A stretch of 64,000 nucleotides of DNA. It comes from Gnetum montanum (taxonomy: Eukaryota > Streptophyta > Gnetopsida > Gnetales > Gnetaceae). Below, piece by piece: positions 34,690 through 47,560 of this stretch. The notes beneath the pieces were generated by a model. That model was given only the letters and a program-made list of their open reading frames with translations, had not been told where the DNA came from and searched no databases. The first letter of the stretch is position 1; the number at the start of each line of letters is the position of its first letter. The stretch lies in the NCBI GenBank assembly GCA_015680685.1, contig MNCI01025089.1, forward strand, positions 929,785-993,784. The letters are read 5' to 3'. The position numbers were made by a program, and so were the translations under genes.

Positions 34690-36330
34690 CAATAGTTTCT
34701 TGTCTTGGCTCTCATGTTTATTTATTGTCATGGCCCCTAAAGGAAAAGTTGCATAAATAATATAAGGTCCTTCCCCTAGTGTTTGAAATTTATTATGCTG
34801 TGACACATGTGTGGGATTCCAATAGAGAACCTCATCTCCCGGCTAATATTTAACTTTCCTAATTCTTAGCTCATGAAGTTGTTTATTGTAGGCCTTGTGT
34901 AATTCGTTAGATGCTAGGGTAGCTAATCGGTTTTCATCTAGCAAGTTACGGGTTACTAACTGTTGCTTCTATGCTAGATCACAGTCAAGGTTGAGGTCAC
35001 ATGCCATGGATAGTGTATGAAGGTAAGTTTGAATGGGAAGCATTGGTAATTTACCATACACTAAATCATAGGGAGAGTAGCCTGCAGGTTGTTTCCATGT
35101 AGAGCGGTATGCCCAAAGAGCATCGTTTAGTTTAGTGCTCTAGTCTTGCCTAAACTTGCTAATAGTTCTTGTCAATATCTTCATAATCTCCCTGTTGGTG
35201 ACTTTTGCTTGACCGTTCTCTTGGACATGGTATGATGTAGTTAATTTATGCTCAACCCCTAAGTGTTGTGTTAATTTTCAAAAAGTTGCACTTGTGAAGT
35301 GGGTACCATTATATAAAATAAGTGCACAAGGCACACCAAAACTATTTATGATTTGTTGTTGAACAAATCATGTAGTTGAAGATGATGTAAAATCCTTAAT
35401 AGTAGCTGCCTCTACCCAGTTAGTTAGGTAATCAATAGCAATAATGATATAGGCTTTTCCATTGGACATTGGTGTAATTGGCCCCATAAAATCAATTCCC
35501 CAAATGTTGAAGGGTTCTAATAGTTGGCAGGTAACTCCTTGGATAACTTTGATTTTCTTGGGGTCTACCTCTATCCATGGGTGTGAGATTTTGTGCTCTA
35601 CTACTATGCCCTCTTGGACCATCAAATGGCTTTTCTGCCAGTTATGCCTCAAATTTGTTTCTACACATCTTTTAAACACTTTCTCTAAATAGTCCAAGGC
35701 TTGATCAAATTTTTCTCTATAGGTGGAGAAATCATCCATAAATACTTCTACACCATTTTCTATCTACTATTGGAAGATTCTTAGAACTAGTCATTGAAAT
35801 TTTGTAAGGGCATTGCACAAGCCAAATGACATTTGTTTGTATAAAAACGTTCCCCAAGGACTAGTGAACATAGTTTTGTCTTAGTCTTATAGGGCTATTT
35901 GTATTTGATTAGTGATGCCTTACAATGGTGTTTAATACTTGGTTGACAAATGGTAATGGAAAGTGATCTTTGAATGTTTTGATATTTACTAGCCTGAAAT
36001 CTATGCACATCCTTCAGTTACCTCCCTTTTTAAGTACAATAACTAAGGGGCTAATCCACTCACTATCAGTAATGGGGTATATGAAGCCAACCTTGAGAAG
36101 TTGTTCAATTTCTTCCTTGACTACTTACTTTAGCTTTGCGTTTAAATGCCTTTGTAGTTGACTTCTAGGCTTCATGAAGGGGTCAGTGTAAATTCTATTT
36201 TCGCATATCCTAGGATCTATTCTAGTCAATTTGGGATATGACCAAGGAAAGGCTTCTAACCATTTATTTATTATGTTTAGTAGTTCTTATTTCTATTGAG
36301 GATCAAGCTTAGTGTTGATAATTACTAGTT
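34690..36330 (-). pseudogene. Pol with RT joined directly to integrase (element G)
   Basis: RT can be followed from about 36330 (SEWISPLVIVLKKGG) through MCIDFRLVNIKTFKDHFPLP to FMDDFSTYREKFD at 35740 and HLMVQEGIVVEHKIS near 35630. It then passes, without a stop, into integrase at about 35530 (FNIWGIDFMGPITPMSNGKA). The whole RNase H and the zinc-binding part of integrase, about 1 kb in element F, are gone. The integrase core is otherwise well kept to about 34690, but its second acidic residue reads ILYNGTHF (Tyr for Asp) and the glutamate reads GQAKVTN (Lys for Glu). Dead copy. Confidence 0.85.
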
Positions 36331-37190
36331 TTCCATTTTTAAGGAACATGTATTCCATATCGGTGGACAATGGTTTTAGCTATAGGGGCTCCTGCTTAAA
36401 TTTCATAGGGATTTCCAACTTTCCCTAGTTGACATTTTCAAGGTTAAGACTTGAAAGTTAGCAGTGGACTTGCTTTAATGCATCTATGCTATCAATGAAA
36501 GCACAAGCCAAACCCTTAGTTGGTTCCATGCATATGAGTGAACTGCTTTCTTGATCAGTTGTCAGCCATTGGGTGTCTTCCTATCATGTGGCTGTTGTGT
36601 ATAGGCATCTTTGTATGTTAATCAGTTGTGCACATTGATTGCATGTAGGAAATTCTAAACTTTGCACAAACCATGACCTTTGCATGGAATTATACCCTGT
36701 GTCAGTATATGGGATGCATAGAAGTTTCTTCTTCTTGACCTTCTCGAATGTATTTTCCTTTGACATTTCTAGGGAAAAATTGTAGATTCCTAGGTATGCA
36801 TCGATGGTGCTTAGCCATGTTGTTCTCATTATGATTAGGAAGTCACCCTTACGATTATTTACCTAAATCACTAGGAAGCAAGCTAGGTATGAACACCCAT
36901 AAATAGTGGTAACAATGTCTTCCACTAGTCCCAATGGAATAGTGATGGATTGGTCAGCCAACTGTAGATGGATGTTGCTCTTTTTTAATGGACGTAGGTT
37001 CTAGTCCTTGTACAATTCTTGAGAAATCATGTTGACACCGAAACCTAAGTTCAAAAGAGCCTTGCATAGCACATTTCTAGTGATTTGTAAGTATATTAGA
37101 GTACTCCCAAGATCAGAGAATTTCCTAGGAAGGTGGCCAAATTTGATCCAATCGGTGATGAGATGTGTTAGCATGACCATATGCATTGAG
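36331..37190 (-). pseudogene. Aspartic protease and linker to RT (element G)
   Basis: The active-site region reads LLNLGFGVNMISQELYKD near 37020; the catalytic Asp has become Asn. It is followed by ADQSITIPLGLVEDIV and DFLIIMRTTWLSTIDAYLGI, which match the corresponding parts of element F protease. The linker to RT is Lys-rich (KVKKKKLLCIPY). Confidence 0.7.
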
Positions 37191-37199
37191 TGCAGTGGT

Positions 37200-39711
37200 T
37201 GAGTTCAAGGAGGCTCTGAAGTTTTGATTGATACTAAGGTTTCTAAGGAATCAGCTGCTTGTGATTGCAAGGGCTTGGTTGGACCGTTGGCTCTAAAGAA
37301 AGGTCTTTTCTTCATGCGGTTGTTGGAACCAACAGTAGGTTGAGAGTTCATAGCCCTTGTGGCATTACATTGTTGCGGCTGGGTAGGGATTTCACCTTGC
37401 ATAGCTGGAGCAGGTGGTAATGGAGCTATTGGTGAAAGAGATGTGGCCAGATTAGAAGGATGATATGTTTGCAGAATATCATCCCTAGAAGAGGGAGTTC
37501 CATAATACTTTTGGGCTTGATAGTGAGGTTTAGGAGTGATGTGACTAGTAGAGTCACATGGGGAGATTAGCTACTACACGTAATATCCATATGGGTTAGG
37601 TTACTGGTAAGGATACTATTGCCTTGGTGGTGGCATTCTCCATGATTGTGGGTGTTGCCACTATTGATATCACTCAATCAATTATGGTGGAGTTCCACTT
37701 GGATAATATGTTAAGGGTTGGTGGAACTATCTCGGGTTACCTTGGTGGTAAGGTAACCTTCAGGGTGCTTATCGTTTGTTCAATCGTGGGTTGAGTGCAT
37801 ACATACCAGACTCTTTCAAATGTGAGGTTACAGGGCAACATCCCTTAGGATGGTCATATTGACATATTTCACATCCACTATCATTGTCTATTTCTGACTC
37901 CACAACATCTTCAATGATGGCAACTTCCCCCATACCCTTACTACGTCCATGTTCAGCTTCTCTCTATTTTCTTTTCTTTTTGGAATCACTACCTTACTCT
38001 GTAGACTCCTCTACTATTTTAAGAATGTATTGAAGTCTATCATCTAGGGAATCCCACATTTTATCTACCTTTGCCAATATTTCTGATGTCAACTTTTGGA
38101 TAGACAAAATTTTTCTGTTCACCATCTCTTCAAGTGGTAACTCTTCTTCATCCTCACAAAACCTTACTTCCCTCTTCTGAAGGGAAGGATCTCAGTTATA
38201 CTCTTCTACACTTTCTCTCTTCTATAGCTCACCGTCTTCCTTAGCAACTTGCTCCAATAGTCTTTCAATTTGATGGGACCTAAGCTCGGATAGTCTTTCT
38301 TAGGCATAAGTCCAAGAGGTTCTTCTCATTTCATGCCTAAGCCTATGCACAAGATGGTGTAGTTGATCCCTTTGCAAATAATCATGGCTAGGAAAATAGT
38401 GTAACAATGCACAATATTGGCCCATGGTAGCATCCAAGGGTTCATTTCCTCCTTGTTTCCAGCCTTGGATTTGCTTTCGCAAGTTAGACACTCAGGAGTA
38501 CATTTGGTACTTATCATTAAAAAGTTCTAACATAGTACTCCACCTACAAATGGAATTCTAGTTCTAAAGATTGGTACCAGCTTTATGCTTCTTTAACTAG
38601 TGTCTGTGGAAAAATCTTAAGTTTTTTCCATTTATTCTCTATATTTTGTAAGACATGCGCATTATGGAATGCTTGTAAGTGATTCTGAGGATCAGCATCA
38701 TATCCGCCTTCAAATCGTGTGATATTGTTCATATCTAATCTCTTGATCCTACTATCTTTTTGATACCTTTTTGGAATTCTAACAACCTTAGTTATGTCCA
38801 ACATACTTCAAGTAGTGAGTAGGGGTTCATCGTGATCATCTTGTCCATGGTTTCTATGATGCCTACGTTGTTCCCTACTCTCCCTTCTTCTATGTTATGA
38901 CTCTCTAGAGTGCCCTCATCCTCTTTTCTGGTTGTTTCTTCTATGACTTACACTTTGCCTACCTTTATCCCCATGGTCTTTTTCTTTATGACTACATCTA
39001 GATATTGAAGGATAGGATGAAGGAGATGATGAAGGTGAAGAAGAAGGAGAATCATCACCATAATATTCTCTGCTACCTTGTCTTCTGCAGTCTTGGCTTG
39101 ATCACGATTGCGATCAGAATGTCCACCTTTATCATGAGTTCGTGTCCCTTTTTTGAATCCTTTGTTCCCATGGGTATGAGAACCTAGGTTATGAATATTG
39201 GAATAAATGTCCTGATACACAACCACTTGGCCAAATTCAAGGGAAGGAACATCATTATGTGGGTGACTGCTTAAGGTAGGTTCACCACCCTCATTTTTGC
39301 GTAAGACATGTGGGATATCTTGCGATCACTTACCCTTTAAGGACTTATGATGTCTATCCTGCTACAAGTTCCTTTAATGTTGTGCCTCCATGGGATTGTA
39401 TTCTCTCAAGTCATGGTCTTACACAACGTATTCTATGTGTAAGTATGACATGCCAATTTGTGTGAGAACACAAAGAAGCATGCTTGGGTCTAAACGATCG
39501 GGAGGTAACACTATGTTACCTTCTAAGTTTGGCCAACATAGTTTCTCATCTTGATGAAGGATAAAGGTGAAGTCTAGTATATACTCATTGGGATGAATAT
39601 ATACCAATCTAATTTGTTGAGGGACTAGCGGATCAACATCATGTGTATTATGTTGCCAATTATTTCCTATTTCAGACCTAGGCGATGAGGAACATTCATA
39701 CGAAGAAGGAG
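37200..39711 (-). pseudogene. Gag polyprotein (element G)
   Basis: Begins MSPSSYECSSSPRSE at 39711 and includes DFTFILHQDEKLCWPNLEGN (element F has SHFTFILHH). The capsid-like core holds ITRFEGGYDADPQNHLQAFH near 38700 and LRKQIQGWKQGGNEPLDATM near 38470. A Cys/His cluster (CEICQYDHPKGCCPVTSH) is near 37850, a short zinc-knuckle-like motif. A Pro/Gln-rich tail follows. Stops are mostly TAG. Confidence 0.75.
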
Positions 39712-39832
39712 ACATATTTGTGTGTTGAGTGTGCAATATAATCTTGTTTATTATTCTCTCAATCAATCCTAATGGTTCATTCCAATGATGTGAATGATTT
39801 CCGATGTTCTAGTTAGAGCACAAACAACTAAG

Positions 39833-39850
39833 TCCTCAACAACGATGACA
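39833..39850 (-). promoter_or_regulatory. Primer-binding site of element G (tRNA-Asp type)
   Basis: TGTCATCGTTGTTGAGGA on the minus strand matches 12 of 18 bases of TGGCGCCGTTGCCGGGGA, the complement of plant tRNA-Asp, and the mismatches are largely C-to-T/G-to-A. It begins one base after the 5' LTR. Confidence 0.6.
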
Positions 39851-39851
39851 A

Positions 39852-40735
39852 TGATGAAAGGTGAGGTACCCCTACGCTCAACCATATGAATACAAGCATT
39901 TCACACATTATCTAGTCAAATTCCAAGGACTAACTGCTTATGTGCCCTTGTGAAACAAAGACAGGTTGATTGATTGTTGTCTTCCCAAACTTGTATGTTA
40001 GGTTTTTATGATTAAGTAAGCTTGACGCATATGATTTTTATAGCTTTTATGTTTTTATGTCCTACTACTAATAAGGGAGGAGAGAGAGATAACTAAATGA
40101 CTAATTTAACTTAACTACTAATTAACTAGGCTTTAACTAATCCTAACACCAGTATCCATTCTCACTTGTCATACACATCTTGAACCAGTGCAACACTACT
40201 AGGATTACCAAATGCTAATCGTTACTGAGTTACCAAGTGTTACACGCATGCTCGAAGTGATCGTATTGTGTGTGCTATTAACAAAAATGTAAACTGCATA
40301 AAATAAAATAAAGTAAATGTAGAAGAAAATAGTGTAAAATAAATGAGTAAGAAAATAAATCTCAAGTGTTGCAAGGATGAATCCAAGAACTCGTTTTTAT
40401 TGTCATATACAAGGTGTGCTCAAGTACACAATGCTCAAATAAACATCCATCCACACTTAGATCTCCTGCTGTAGGCACTTGGAAAATACTCTAACTTGAC
40501 TCCTAATAGGATTCTTCTAAAAGACTTCTCCTTCTTTTGAATTACCTCTCAATTCCCCTAAAAGACTTCCTTGCAAGACTTCCTTTAAGACTTCTTCCAA
40601 ATTGTGTGCCTGGGCATTGTATTTATAGGATTGGAAGCAACTACTTTAATAATTAGAAAAACTACAACTCTAATTTTAGAGAGAAACTACCACTATAATA
40701 ATTAGAATAACCTACTAGAGTAACCACTCTCATCC
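39852..40735 (-). repeat. Element G 5' LTR (right copy)
   Basis: Direct repeat of 31804-32691, starting TGATGAAAGG and ending CTCATCC. The differences from the left copy are scattered substitutions and small indels. Confidence 0.85.
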
Positions 40736-40739
40736 TATT

Positions 40740-41700
40740 CTATGGTCATGTTAGGCATCTTATCCTTCATTATCTCAGCTGACGAAGCACTAGGACCATG
40801 TCTAAGTGTATTATTTACATAGCGAACTATCTCTGCCCTTTTGCATAGTTTTCTAATCAAGTAGGGAAAGCGTAAGGTCTTTCTTCCATGTTGATTCTCC
40901 TTGAAGCATGTTTCTATCTCTAGATAAATTAGTCGTGGAAGATTTTTTGAAAATGGTTTGGTTAGAGCAACGCATGACTAGGTGGAGAAGGCTATCACCT
41001 TACTAGAACTCACCATTGGATTGTGGTGGTAGGTTGCTATCTTAAAATAAACTCACTATGCTAATGTGAACATGCCAAACTCCTTGTGGTTAATCCCATA
41101 ACACCATTGTGTCCTCTCCTTCTTTGCTTCGAGGTCACCTTATGTTGACAACTTTACCAACTATGTTCCTATGTCTGGTAGCCCAAGGACCTATGCAATG
41201 GCCTCCACTAAGTAGGACACTTGGATGTCTTTCATTTTCATAGTGGATCCTACTTTCCTATTATTCCAAAAGAGAAATTTCTTCCATATACCACTCTCCA
41301 TTGTAAGTCATTATTGGCTACATTGGAGAAACTTGCAATTGAGTTCTAACATCTTTTGAAGCTTGTTCAAGGAATGGTCCAAAATTTAGTTCTTGGAGAA
41401 CTAAGTGTTGGACCATATGGCTTCCAATTATGTTGAGATAGGCTTGTGTGAGTGTGACTTCCAATCTGGGTATAGGGCCTAGCACTTCACCTCACTATAA
41501 ATTTTCAAATGTGGCTACCCCTTTGGAAATCTATTAGATAGATTTCACTTCAGCCTTGTCTCTAAGAGGTCCTATTGCATGGGTTACCTCAGCTTATTCT
41601 TGTCCATGTTTTGGTTGGCCTCTTCCTTGTTTAGAACACTTTTTCCATGGTTGTGATGGTCCCTCTTCTAGAAATCTCTTTGATATTAGTATCATCTATA
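40740..41700 (-). pseudogene. Extra reading frame downstream of pol, N-terminal part (element F)
   Basis: With stops read through, the minus strand carries an extended frame including EELNFGPFLEQASKD-like sequence (exact residues LQELNFGPFLEQASKDVRT) near 41390, VSPM, and GPWATRHRNIVGKVVNIR near 41200. It is separated from its C-terminal part (31800-29383) by element G. It sits in the same strand as pol, about 2 kb downstream of integrase. I do not recognise the family. Confidence 0.45.
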
Positions 41701-43860
41701 ATCACACATAACAATGGATTAGTAATTATTATGTAACTTAGAATGATTGAAATAACTTGTCTCAAGAGATGGTTACATTGGTTAAGGTGTGATTATGGCT
41801 AGATAGATTAAGTAGTTAATTATTAATTTAATCTTTGGTTTACTGAAGTTTTTGGAAGGGTTAAATTCTCAAAAATTAATGATTTAATAGCATTTATCAC
41901 TTAATCCTATAGGGGAGTTAGAAAAAATTTCATACACATTAGTGTCAAAACCTTGGGCTTTACTACCCCCATGACTAAGAACTTACCTTTGGTAATTAAA
42001 AGATCGATGAATGGGATGATTTAGATAAATTGTGTGAGAGTTATAGGCTCGGGAAGGTGTTTAGGCTTTGAAAATTGCAAAAACTCCTTGGGCGTTATGG
42101 ACCAAATGTGAAAAATTCCCACGTTTTTAGTGGTATTTATAGCATTTTTGTACTACATCAATGAAGCCTCATCAACAAGGCCTAGTTGACATGGTTTGAT
42201 GCATTGATGAGGCCTAGTCAACTAGTTGCTAATCATCATTGACTTTCATTAACTTGGTAAAAACATGAAAATTACAAAGAGATTTTGGATGAAATTAGGG
42301 TCAAATGGAAGCCCAAACAACCACGAACATGATGAAAATATGAGAAGAGGGTGTTGAGATCTCAAAAATTAAGAAAATTAGAAAAAATGATAAAAATAGG
42401 ATGGAAATGAGAGTTCAAGGAGCATAGAGTGGTGTGCACAATGAAATATGTGAAAGATATGATTGTAATGATGTCTAAGGTAAGAGACTTAAGTAACCAA
42501 ACTAAGAGATATGCAAGTGGGTCGTCCCCATAGGAATCACATGCCATTGTTTCCCTTGCATAACCCCAAATAAGGGGTCTATGGGCCCCATAGTTGATTA
42601 ATGATCATGAAAAGTTAAGGACCAACCAAAAAGAATCTATCCAAGAATTCAAACACATCAGACTAAGACATAGAGGATACCATAGAACCTGGTAGTTAGG
42701 TGACTTATGGTAGCATAGATGGATGACTAAGAAGGTGGAATGGAATTCCAAATTGAGGTCATAAGAAGTCCCTTGTGGAATATTTGTTTAAGGTGACCTA
42801 AGAAGATCCATCCTTAGTCTAGACCAAAACCAGCTACTTTCAATGACTTCACATTGCCACTCTAAGACTAGTCCACCCACTTGAGACACGAGAGTGCTTC
42901 CACAAAACAACCACTATCCCAGCAAAGAGAGAATTAGGAAGTGAGAGAGGGCCTTAGTTAGAGGGAACCATTAGGCATGGGTGCATGTCTTTCTAGTCCC
43001 ATAACCAGTGCTTATAGCCCGTTTATTTTTCTAAGGGATGTGCCTTAAATTTTCATCATTTTTTTTCATTTCTTTCATTTTATTTTTTACTGAATTTTTT
43101 GATGGGAACCATGCCATGCAAAGACTTTATTTAACTTTCTATTACTGATTGAAATGGAATGGTAAGAATTACATGAAAAACACTCCATCACTCAAACAAG
43201 TAAAAGAGTATAAAGAGTATTGAATCCCATTGAAGCCACATCCTTTACAAACCTTTGAATATTTCCCAATTCTAAAACTACCAAGGTCATCGATTGATTA
43301 AACATTTTTGTAATGGAAGGGACCTTAAAATCCCCGAACAAGGAAAACCATAAAGTTTATTGGATGGCTGAATGACATGGACTCACTGCCTGTTCCATGA
43401 AAAATAAACCATGTCATAGTCATCAGTCATTAAAATTCCAAAATAGAAACCAGACATCAACAATCACAACATTAAGCATAGGCCATCATTAGTAAATAGT
43501 AATAGCGACACTGTGTATTATAGCAATAAGGAACTTTTATTAGCAAAAATGATTAAAATTCATACTCAAAAAAAACAAAGTAAAATATATAAGAAAGTGT
43601 AAAATAATCAACAAAAGTTCAAAGGTACTAACAATGGTGCAAAATTGGAAAAATTTTGCAAAATCAAAAATCTGTATAATATATAACTTGCAAAATCAAA
43701 AATGCGGAAAACAAAAAAGTAGAAAAATTAAGTAGTGAAATGGATCATTAGCATAGATTGACATCTCCTCCATGACTAATTTGGAAGGAGGAGATCTAAA
43801 AAATGGAACACAGTTGTCCATCTATCGAGGTGGTAGTTGGACTAGCTTGTCTTGGCTCTA
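41701..43860 (-). other. Non-coding region between integrase and extra frame (element F)
   Basis: AT-rich. It holds GTTGAC/GATGAGGCC minisatellite-like words at 42155-42240, also seen in the F LTRs, and the conserved segment 42948-43025 shared with element G. Several A-rich runs near 43560-43730. No coding signal. Confidence 0.5.
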
Positions 43861-46450
43861 GGAAAGGTTTCACTTGTTGGATGTTGACCAACTACTTTTT
43901 ATTTTGGCTTTCATGTTTGTAAATTATGATGGCCACAAAGGAAAAGGTTTGATGAATTATATAAGGTCCCTTCCACAATCTTTGAAATTCTTTCTTTTGG
44001 GGTACATGTGTGGGGTTCTAATAGAAAACCTTATCACCTGGTTCAAATGTTACTTTCCATATTTTGAGGTTATGACATTGCTTTTTGAATGCCTTGTGCA
44101 TCTTATTCAAAGATAGGGCCACTAATCAATATTCATTTAGTACATTGATGTTGATCAATATTTCTTTCTATGCTAGACTTAGGCCAAGATCTAGATCATA
44201 GCCTGTTGAGAGTGTATGGAGCTCAGACTAGATCAAGAGCATTGGAAGTATTTCGTACATCAACTCTTAGGGAGAGTAGCCAATAGGGAGTTTTCATGTT
44301 GAGAAATAGGCCTAGAGGACATCATTGAGTTTGGTGCTTCAATCTCTCATAGATTTGCTTATGGTTTTTGTTAAGGTCTTTGTGATCTCTTGGTTAGTTA
44401 TCTCTACTTGACTGTTGGCTTGGGGATGATAGGGTATTGTTAATTTATGTTCAACCTCCCAATGTTACATTAACTTTCTAAAAGTATCAGTTATGAAATG
44501 ATTCCATTTTTATAAATTAGTGAACATGGGATCCCAAACCTATTTATAATATTTTTTTGTATAAATCTAGCAGTTGTGGATGATGTACAATCAGTAACAG
44601 CTACTACTTCTACCCACTTTGTGTAGTAGTCAATTTCTATGATATAAACCTTTCCATTAAACATGATGTGATGGGACCCATGAAGTCAACATCTCGTATG
44701 TTAAAAGTTTCCAATGGTTGAATCCATTGTTGCGAACCTTTCATTCATGTGATCAGTCCACCATCTTGTTGACAATGTTCACAAGATTGGACAAACTAGT
44801 CCTTAAAGATTGTAGGCTAATAGTATCTTACCATTAGGATTTTTATAGCTATGGATCTTCCTACATAGTGGCCTCTACAAAGCTCTTCATGAGCATCTTA
44901 GAGAACATGTAGTTGATCTTTATCAGGGACACACCAATGAATCAGGCTATCAATGCACACCTTGTAAAGGTGTCCATTAATTTCCATTAAGTATTTGGCC
45001 CAATTTAGAAATTATTTCTTCTTTCTAAAGTCAAGATATTGTGGCATCTCTTGAGTGAGAAAATAGGTGAGGACACCATTGTACCATGTTATTTCTGTAG
45101 GCATTTAGTCATTTATTACTCCTATAAAGAAGACTTCATCTAGATACTAATCAAAAGAGTAGGTTCTCATCCTCTTTATTATTCCATCTTAAGTGAGAGA
45201 GGTGGTTAGTGATAACATTTTTAGTTCATTTTTAATTTACCATTGTGAGACTAAATTCTTGTAAGATCATGAGCCACTGTATGATACAAGGGATCACCAT
45301 TGCTTATTCATGAAGAAGCAGATTACACTGTTGTTCATGTGCATAAATACCTTGTATCCATGCATATAGTACCTAAATATTTCAAGACTATGCACCATGG
45401 CCATTAGTTCTTTCTCCATGGTGGTGTAATTTAATTGTGCCCCCAAAATTCTTTGAGTCATGTAGTGGATGAAGTATGGACGTTTCTTATCATCCAACTA
45501 TGTGAGCAGTACTTCCAAGGAGTAGTTAGATGCATCCATCATGATGTGGAAGGGTCTGGACTAGTCTGGTACTTGTCGAATTGGTGTTTATATGAGTTTC
45601 TCCCTTAATTATTGGAATGCTTATTCATACACCTTGGTCTAGATGAAAGATGCATCTTTCTTCGTAAGCTCTACCAATGGTTTTGCAATCTTAGAGGAAT
45701 TCTCTATGAATCATTAGTAGTAGCCATTATGTCCAAGGAATGATTGAACATTTTTAATGGTCTTTGGTTGACGTGTTATTTCTTAGATGACCCTTATCTT
45801 TTCAGTGTCTACCTCAATCACTACTTATGAGATTTTTTGCTACAACACAATGCCTTCTTGGACCATGAAATGCCTCTTTTGCTGGTTGAGCTACAGGTTT
45901 CTTTCAACACATCTCTTTAGTACTTGTTCAAGGTAGTCTAAGGCTTGCTCAAATGTAGCTCCATAGGTGGAAAATTCATCCATGAAGACTTCCACACCAT
46001 TACTGATTTTCTATTGAAAAATACTAAGGACTAAGCATTGAAATGTTGTAGGGGCATTTCATAGATTGAATGGCATCTTACAATATGGAAAAGTTCCCCA
46101 GTGACTCATGAATGTTGTCTTGGTCTGATCTTTTCGTGCAATTTGGATTTGGTTATAGCCACTATAACCATCCAAGAAGCTATAATAATAATGCCCAAAT
46201 ATGGTCTCCAACACTTGATCCATAAATGATAATGAAAAATGATCTTTAAATGTTACCATATTTAATAGCCTAAAGTTGATGCAGACTTGCCACTTGTTAC
46301 CTTTCTTTGTCACAATTATGAGTGGGCTAACCCACTCACTATCCATGATGGGATAGATAAGCCCTACCTTGAGGAGCTGCTCTATCTCCTCCTTAATTAT
46401 CTACTTCAATTTGGGGTTCAGTCATCTCTGCAACTACCTTCTTGTCTTAT
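43861..46450 (-). pseudogene. Pol: RT, RNase H, integrase (element F)
   Basis: RT begins near 46450. DSEWVSPLIIVTKKGNKW starts at 46343, then LDGYSGYNQIQIARKDQTKT and YCKMPFNL follow. The polymerase motif reads FMDEFSTYG near 45980, so the usual Asp-Asp is Asp-Glu. RNase H lies near 45600-45250, with MMDASNYSLEVLLTQ and MTQRILGAQLNYTTMEKELM. Integrase lies near 44960-43860, with CEHCQQDGG (zinc part) and IRDVDFMGPIT. The end is badly eroded. No second RNase H is present, as expected for Athila against Tat. Many stops, mostly TAG. Confidence 0.85.
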
Positions 46451-47560
46451 GGCTAGGTTGATGTAAATGTGATGTTGGCATATCCTTGGATCAATTTCTG
46501 TCAGCTTGGGATATGACCAAGAAAATATTGTTGGCCATTTCTTAACCATCTTTAATAGGTTTTCTTTTTCTTAGGAGCAAGTTTGGAATATATTATGATC
46601 AATTTACCATTATTTAAAAATGCATATTCCATGCCAACTAGTAGTATTTTTAGTTCTAGGGGCTCCTACTTGAAGTTGTCAGGGATTTTCAACTCTCCCT
46701 AATAGTATCATCGTTTTCATTATCAAAGAGTTGGGGATGACCTTATTCAAGTTCATACATGCCTTCAACATAAGCACATGTTATGCTCTTAGCTGGTTCC
46801 ATGCATAATGTGCCACTATCTGAGTTAATAATCAACCACTAGATGCCCTCCTATTTTGTGGCTATTACATATAGACACATTTAAATATCAATTTCTTATG
46901 CACACTAATTCCATGCTTTAATGTATGTATATCTGATCAACCAAATATTTTGCATGAAATTGTATCAATTGTCACTATAAAAAATTCATGGAATGTAGTT
47001 CTTCTCTATCTTAACAAATTCATTATCCTTAAAGATTTTCAAGGAGAGGTTCCTCATGCCCATACGTGCATCAACTGTCCTTAACCAAGCTCTTCCCATA
47101 ATGATGGGGAAGTCATCTTTGCAATTCTCAACCTTGATCACCAAAAAATTAGTAGGATAGGACCACCCACAAACTATGGCCATAATGTCCTCTACTAATC
47201 CAAGAGGTATATTACTTGACTAATATACCAATTCTAGATGGATGTTTCTCTTCTTCAAAGGTGGTAGGTTCTAAGCCTTGCACATGTCATCGGAGATGAG
47301 ATTAACACTAGAATCAAAGTCAAGAAGAGCCATGCATGGCTCATGTCTAGTGATCTATAAGTAAATGAGTGGAGTTCCTAGGTTAGATATTTTTATGAAA
47401 AGATTGCTAGCCTTGATCCAATTAGAAACACCATGAGTTAGCATCATAGTATGAATTCGAGGCAACATTTGGTTTGAAGGGCACTCAAAGGTATTTGATG
47501 TAAAGGATAAGGGTACTAGAGATGCAAGTTGATCAACCACATGAGGTTGTAAGGGTTTAG
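46451..47560 (-). pseudogene. Aspartic protease and linker to RT (element F)
   Basis: The active site reads LLDFDSSVNLISDDM near 47300, keeping an Asp before Ser-Ser. The hallmark DDFPIIMGRAWLRTVDARMG is near 47080. The linker to RT (46970-46450) is heavily interrupted. Confidence 0.7.

Larger units (their letters stand above)
31804..40735 (-). mobile_element. Element G: Athila-like retrotransposon nested in F
   Basis: LTRs of about 885 bp at 31804-32691 and 39852-40735 bracket a minus-strand interior with gag, protease, RT and integrase. RNase H is deleted. It is a close relative of element F in gag, protease, primer site, polypurine tract and 3' non-coding sequence, but lacks the extra frame. 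It interrupts the extra frame of F. Confidence 0.85.
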
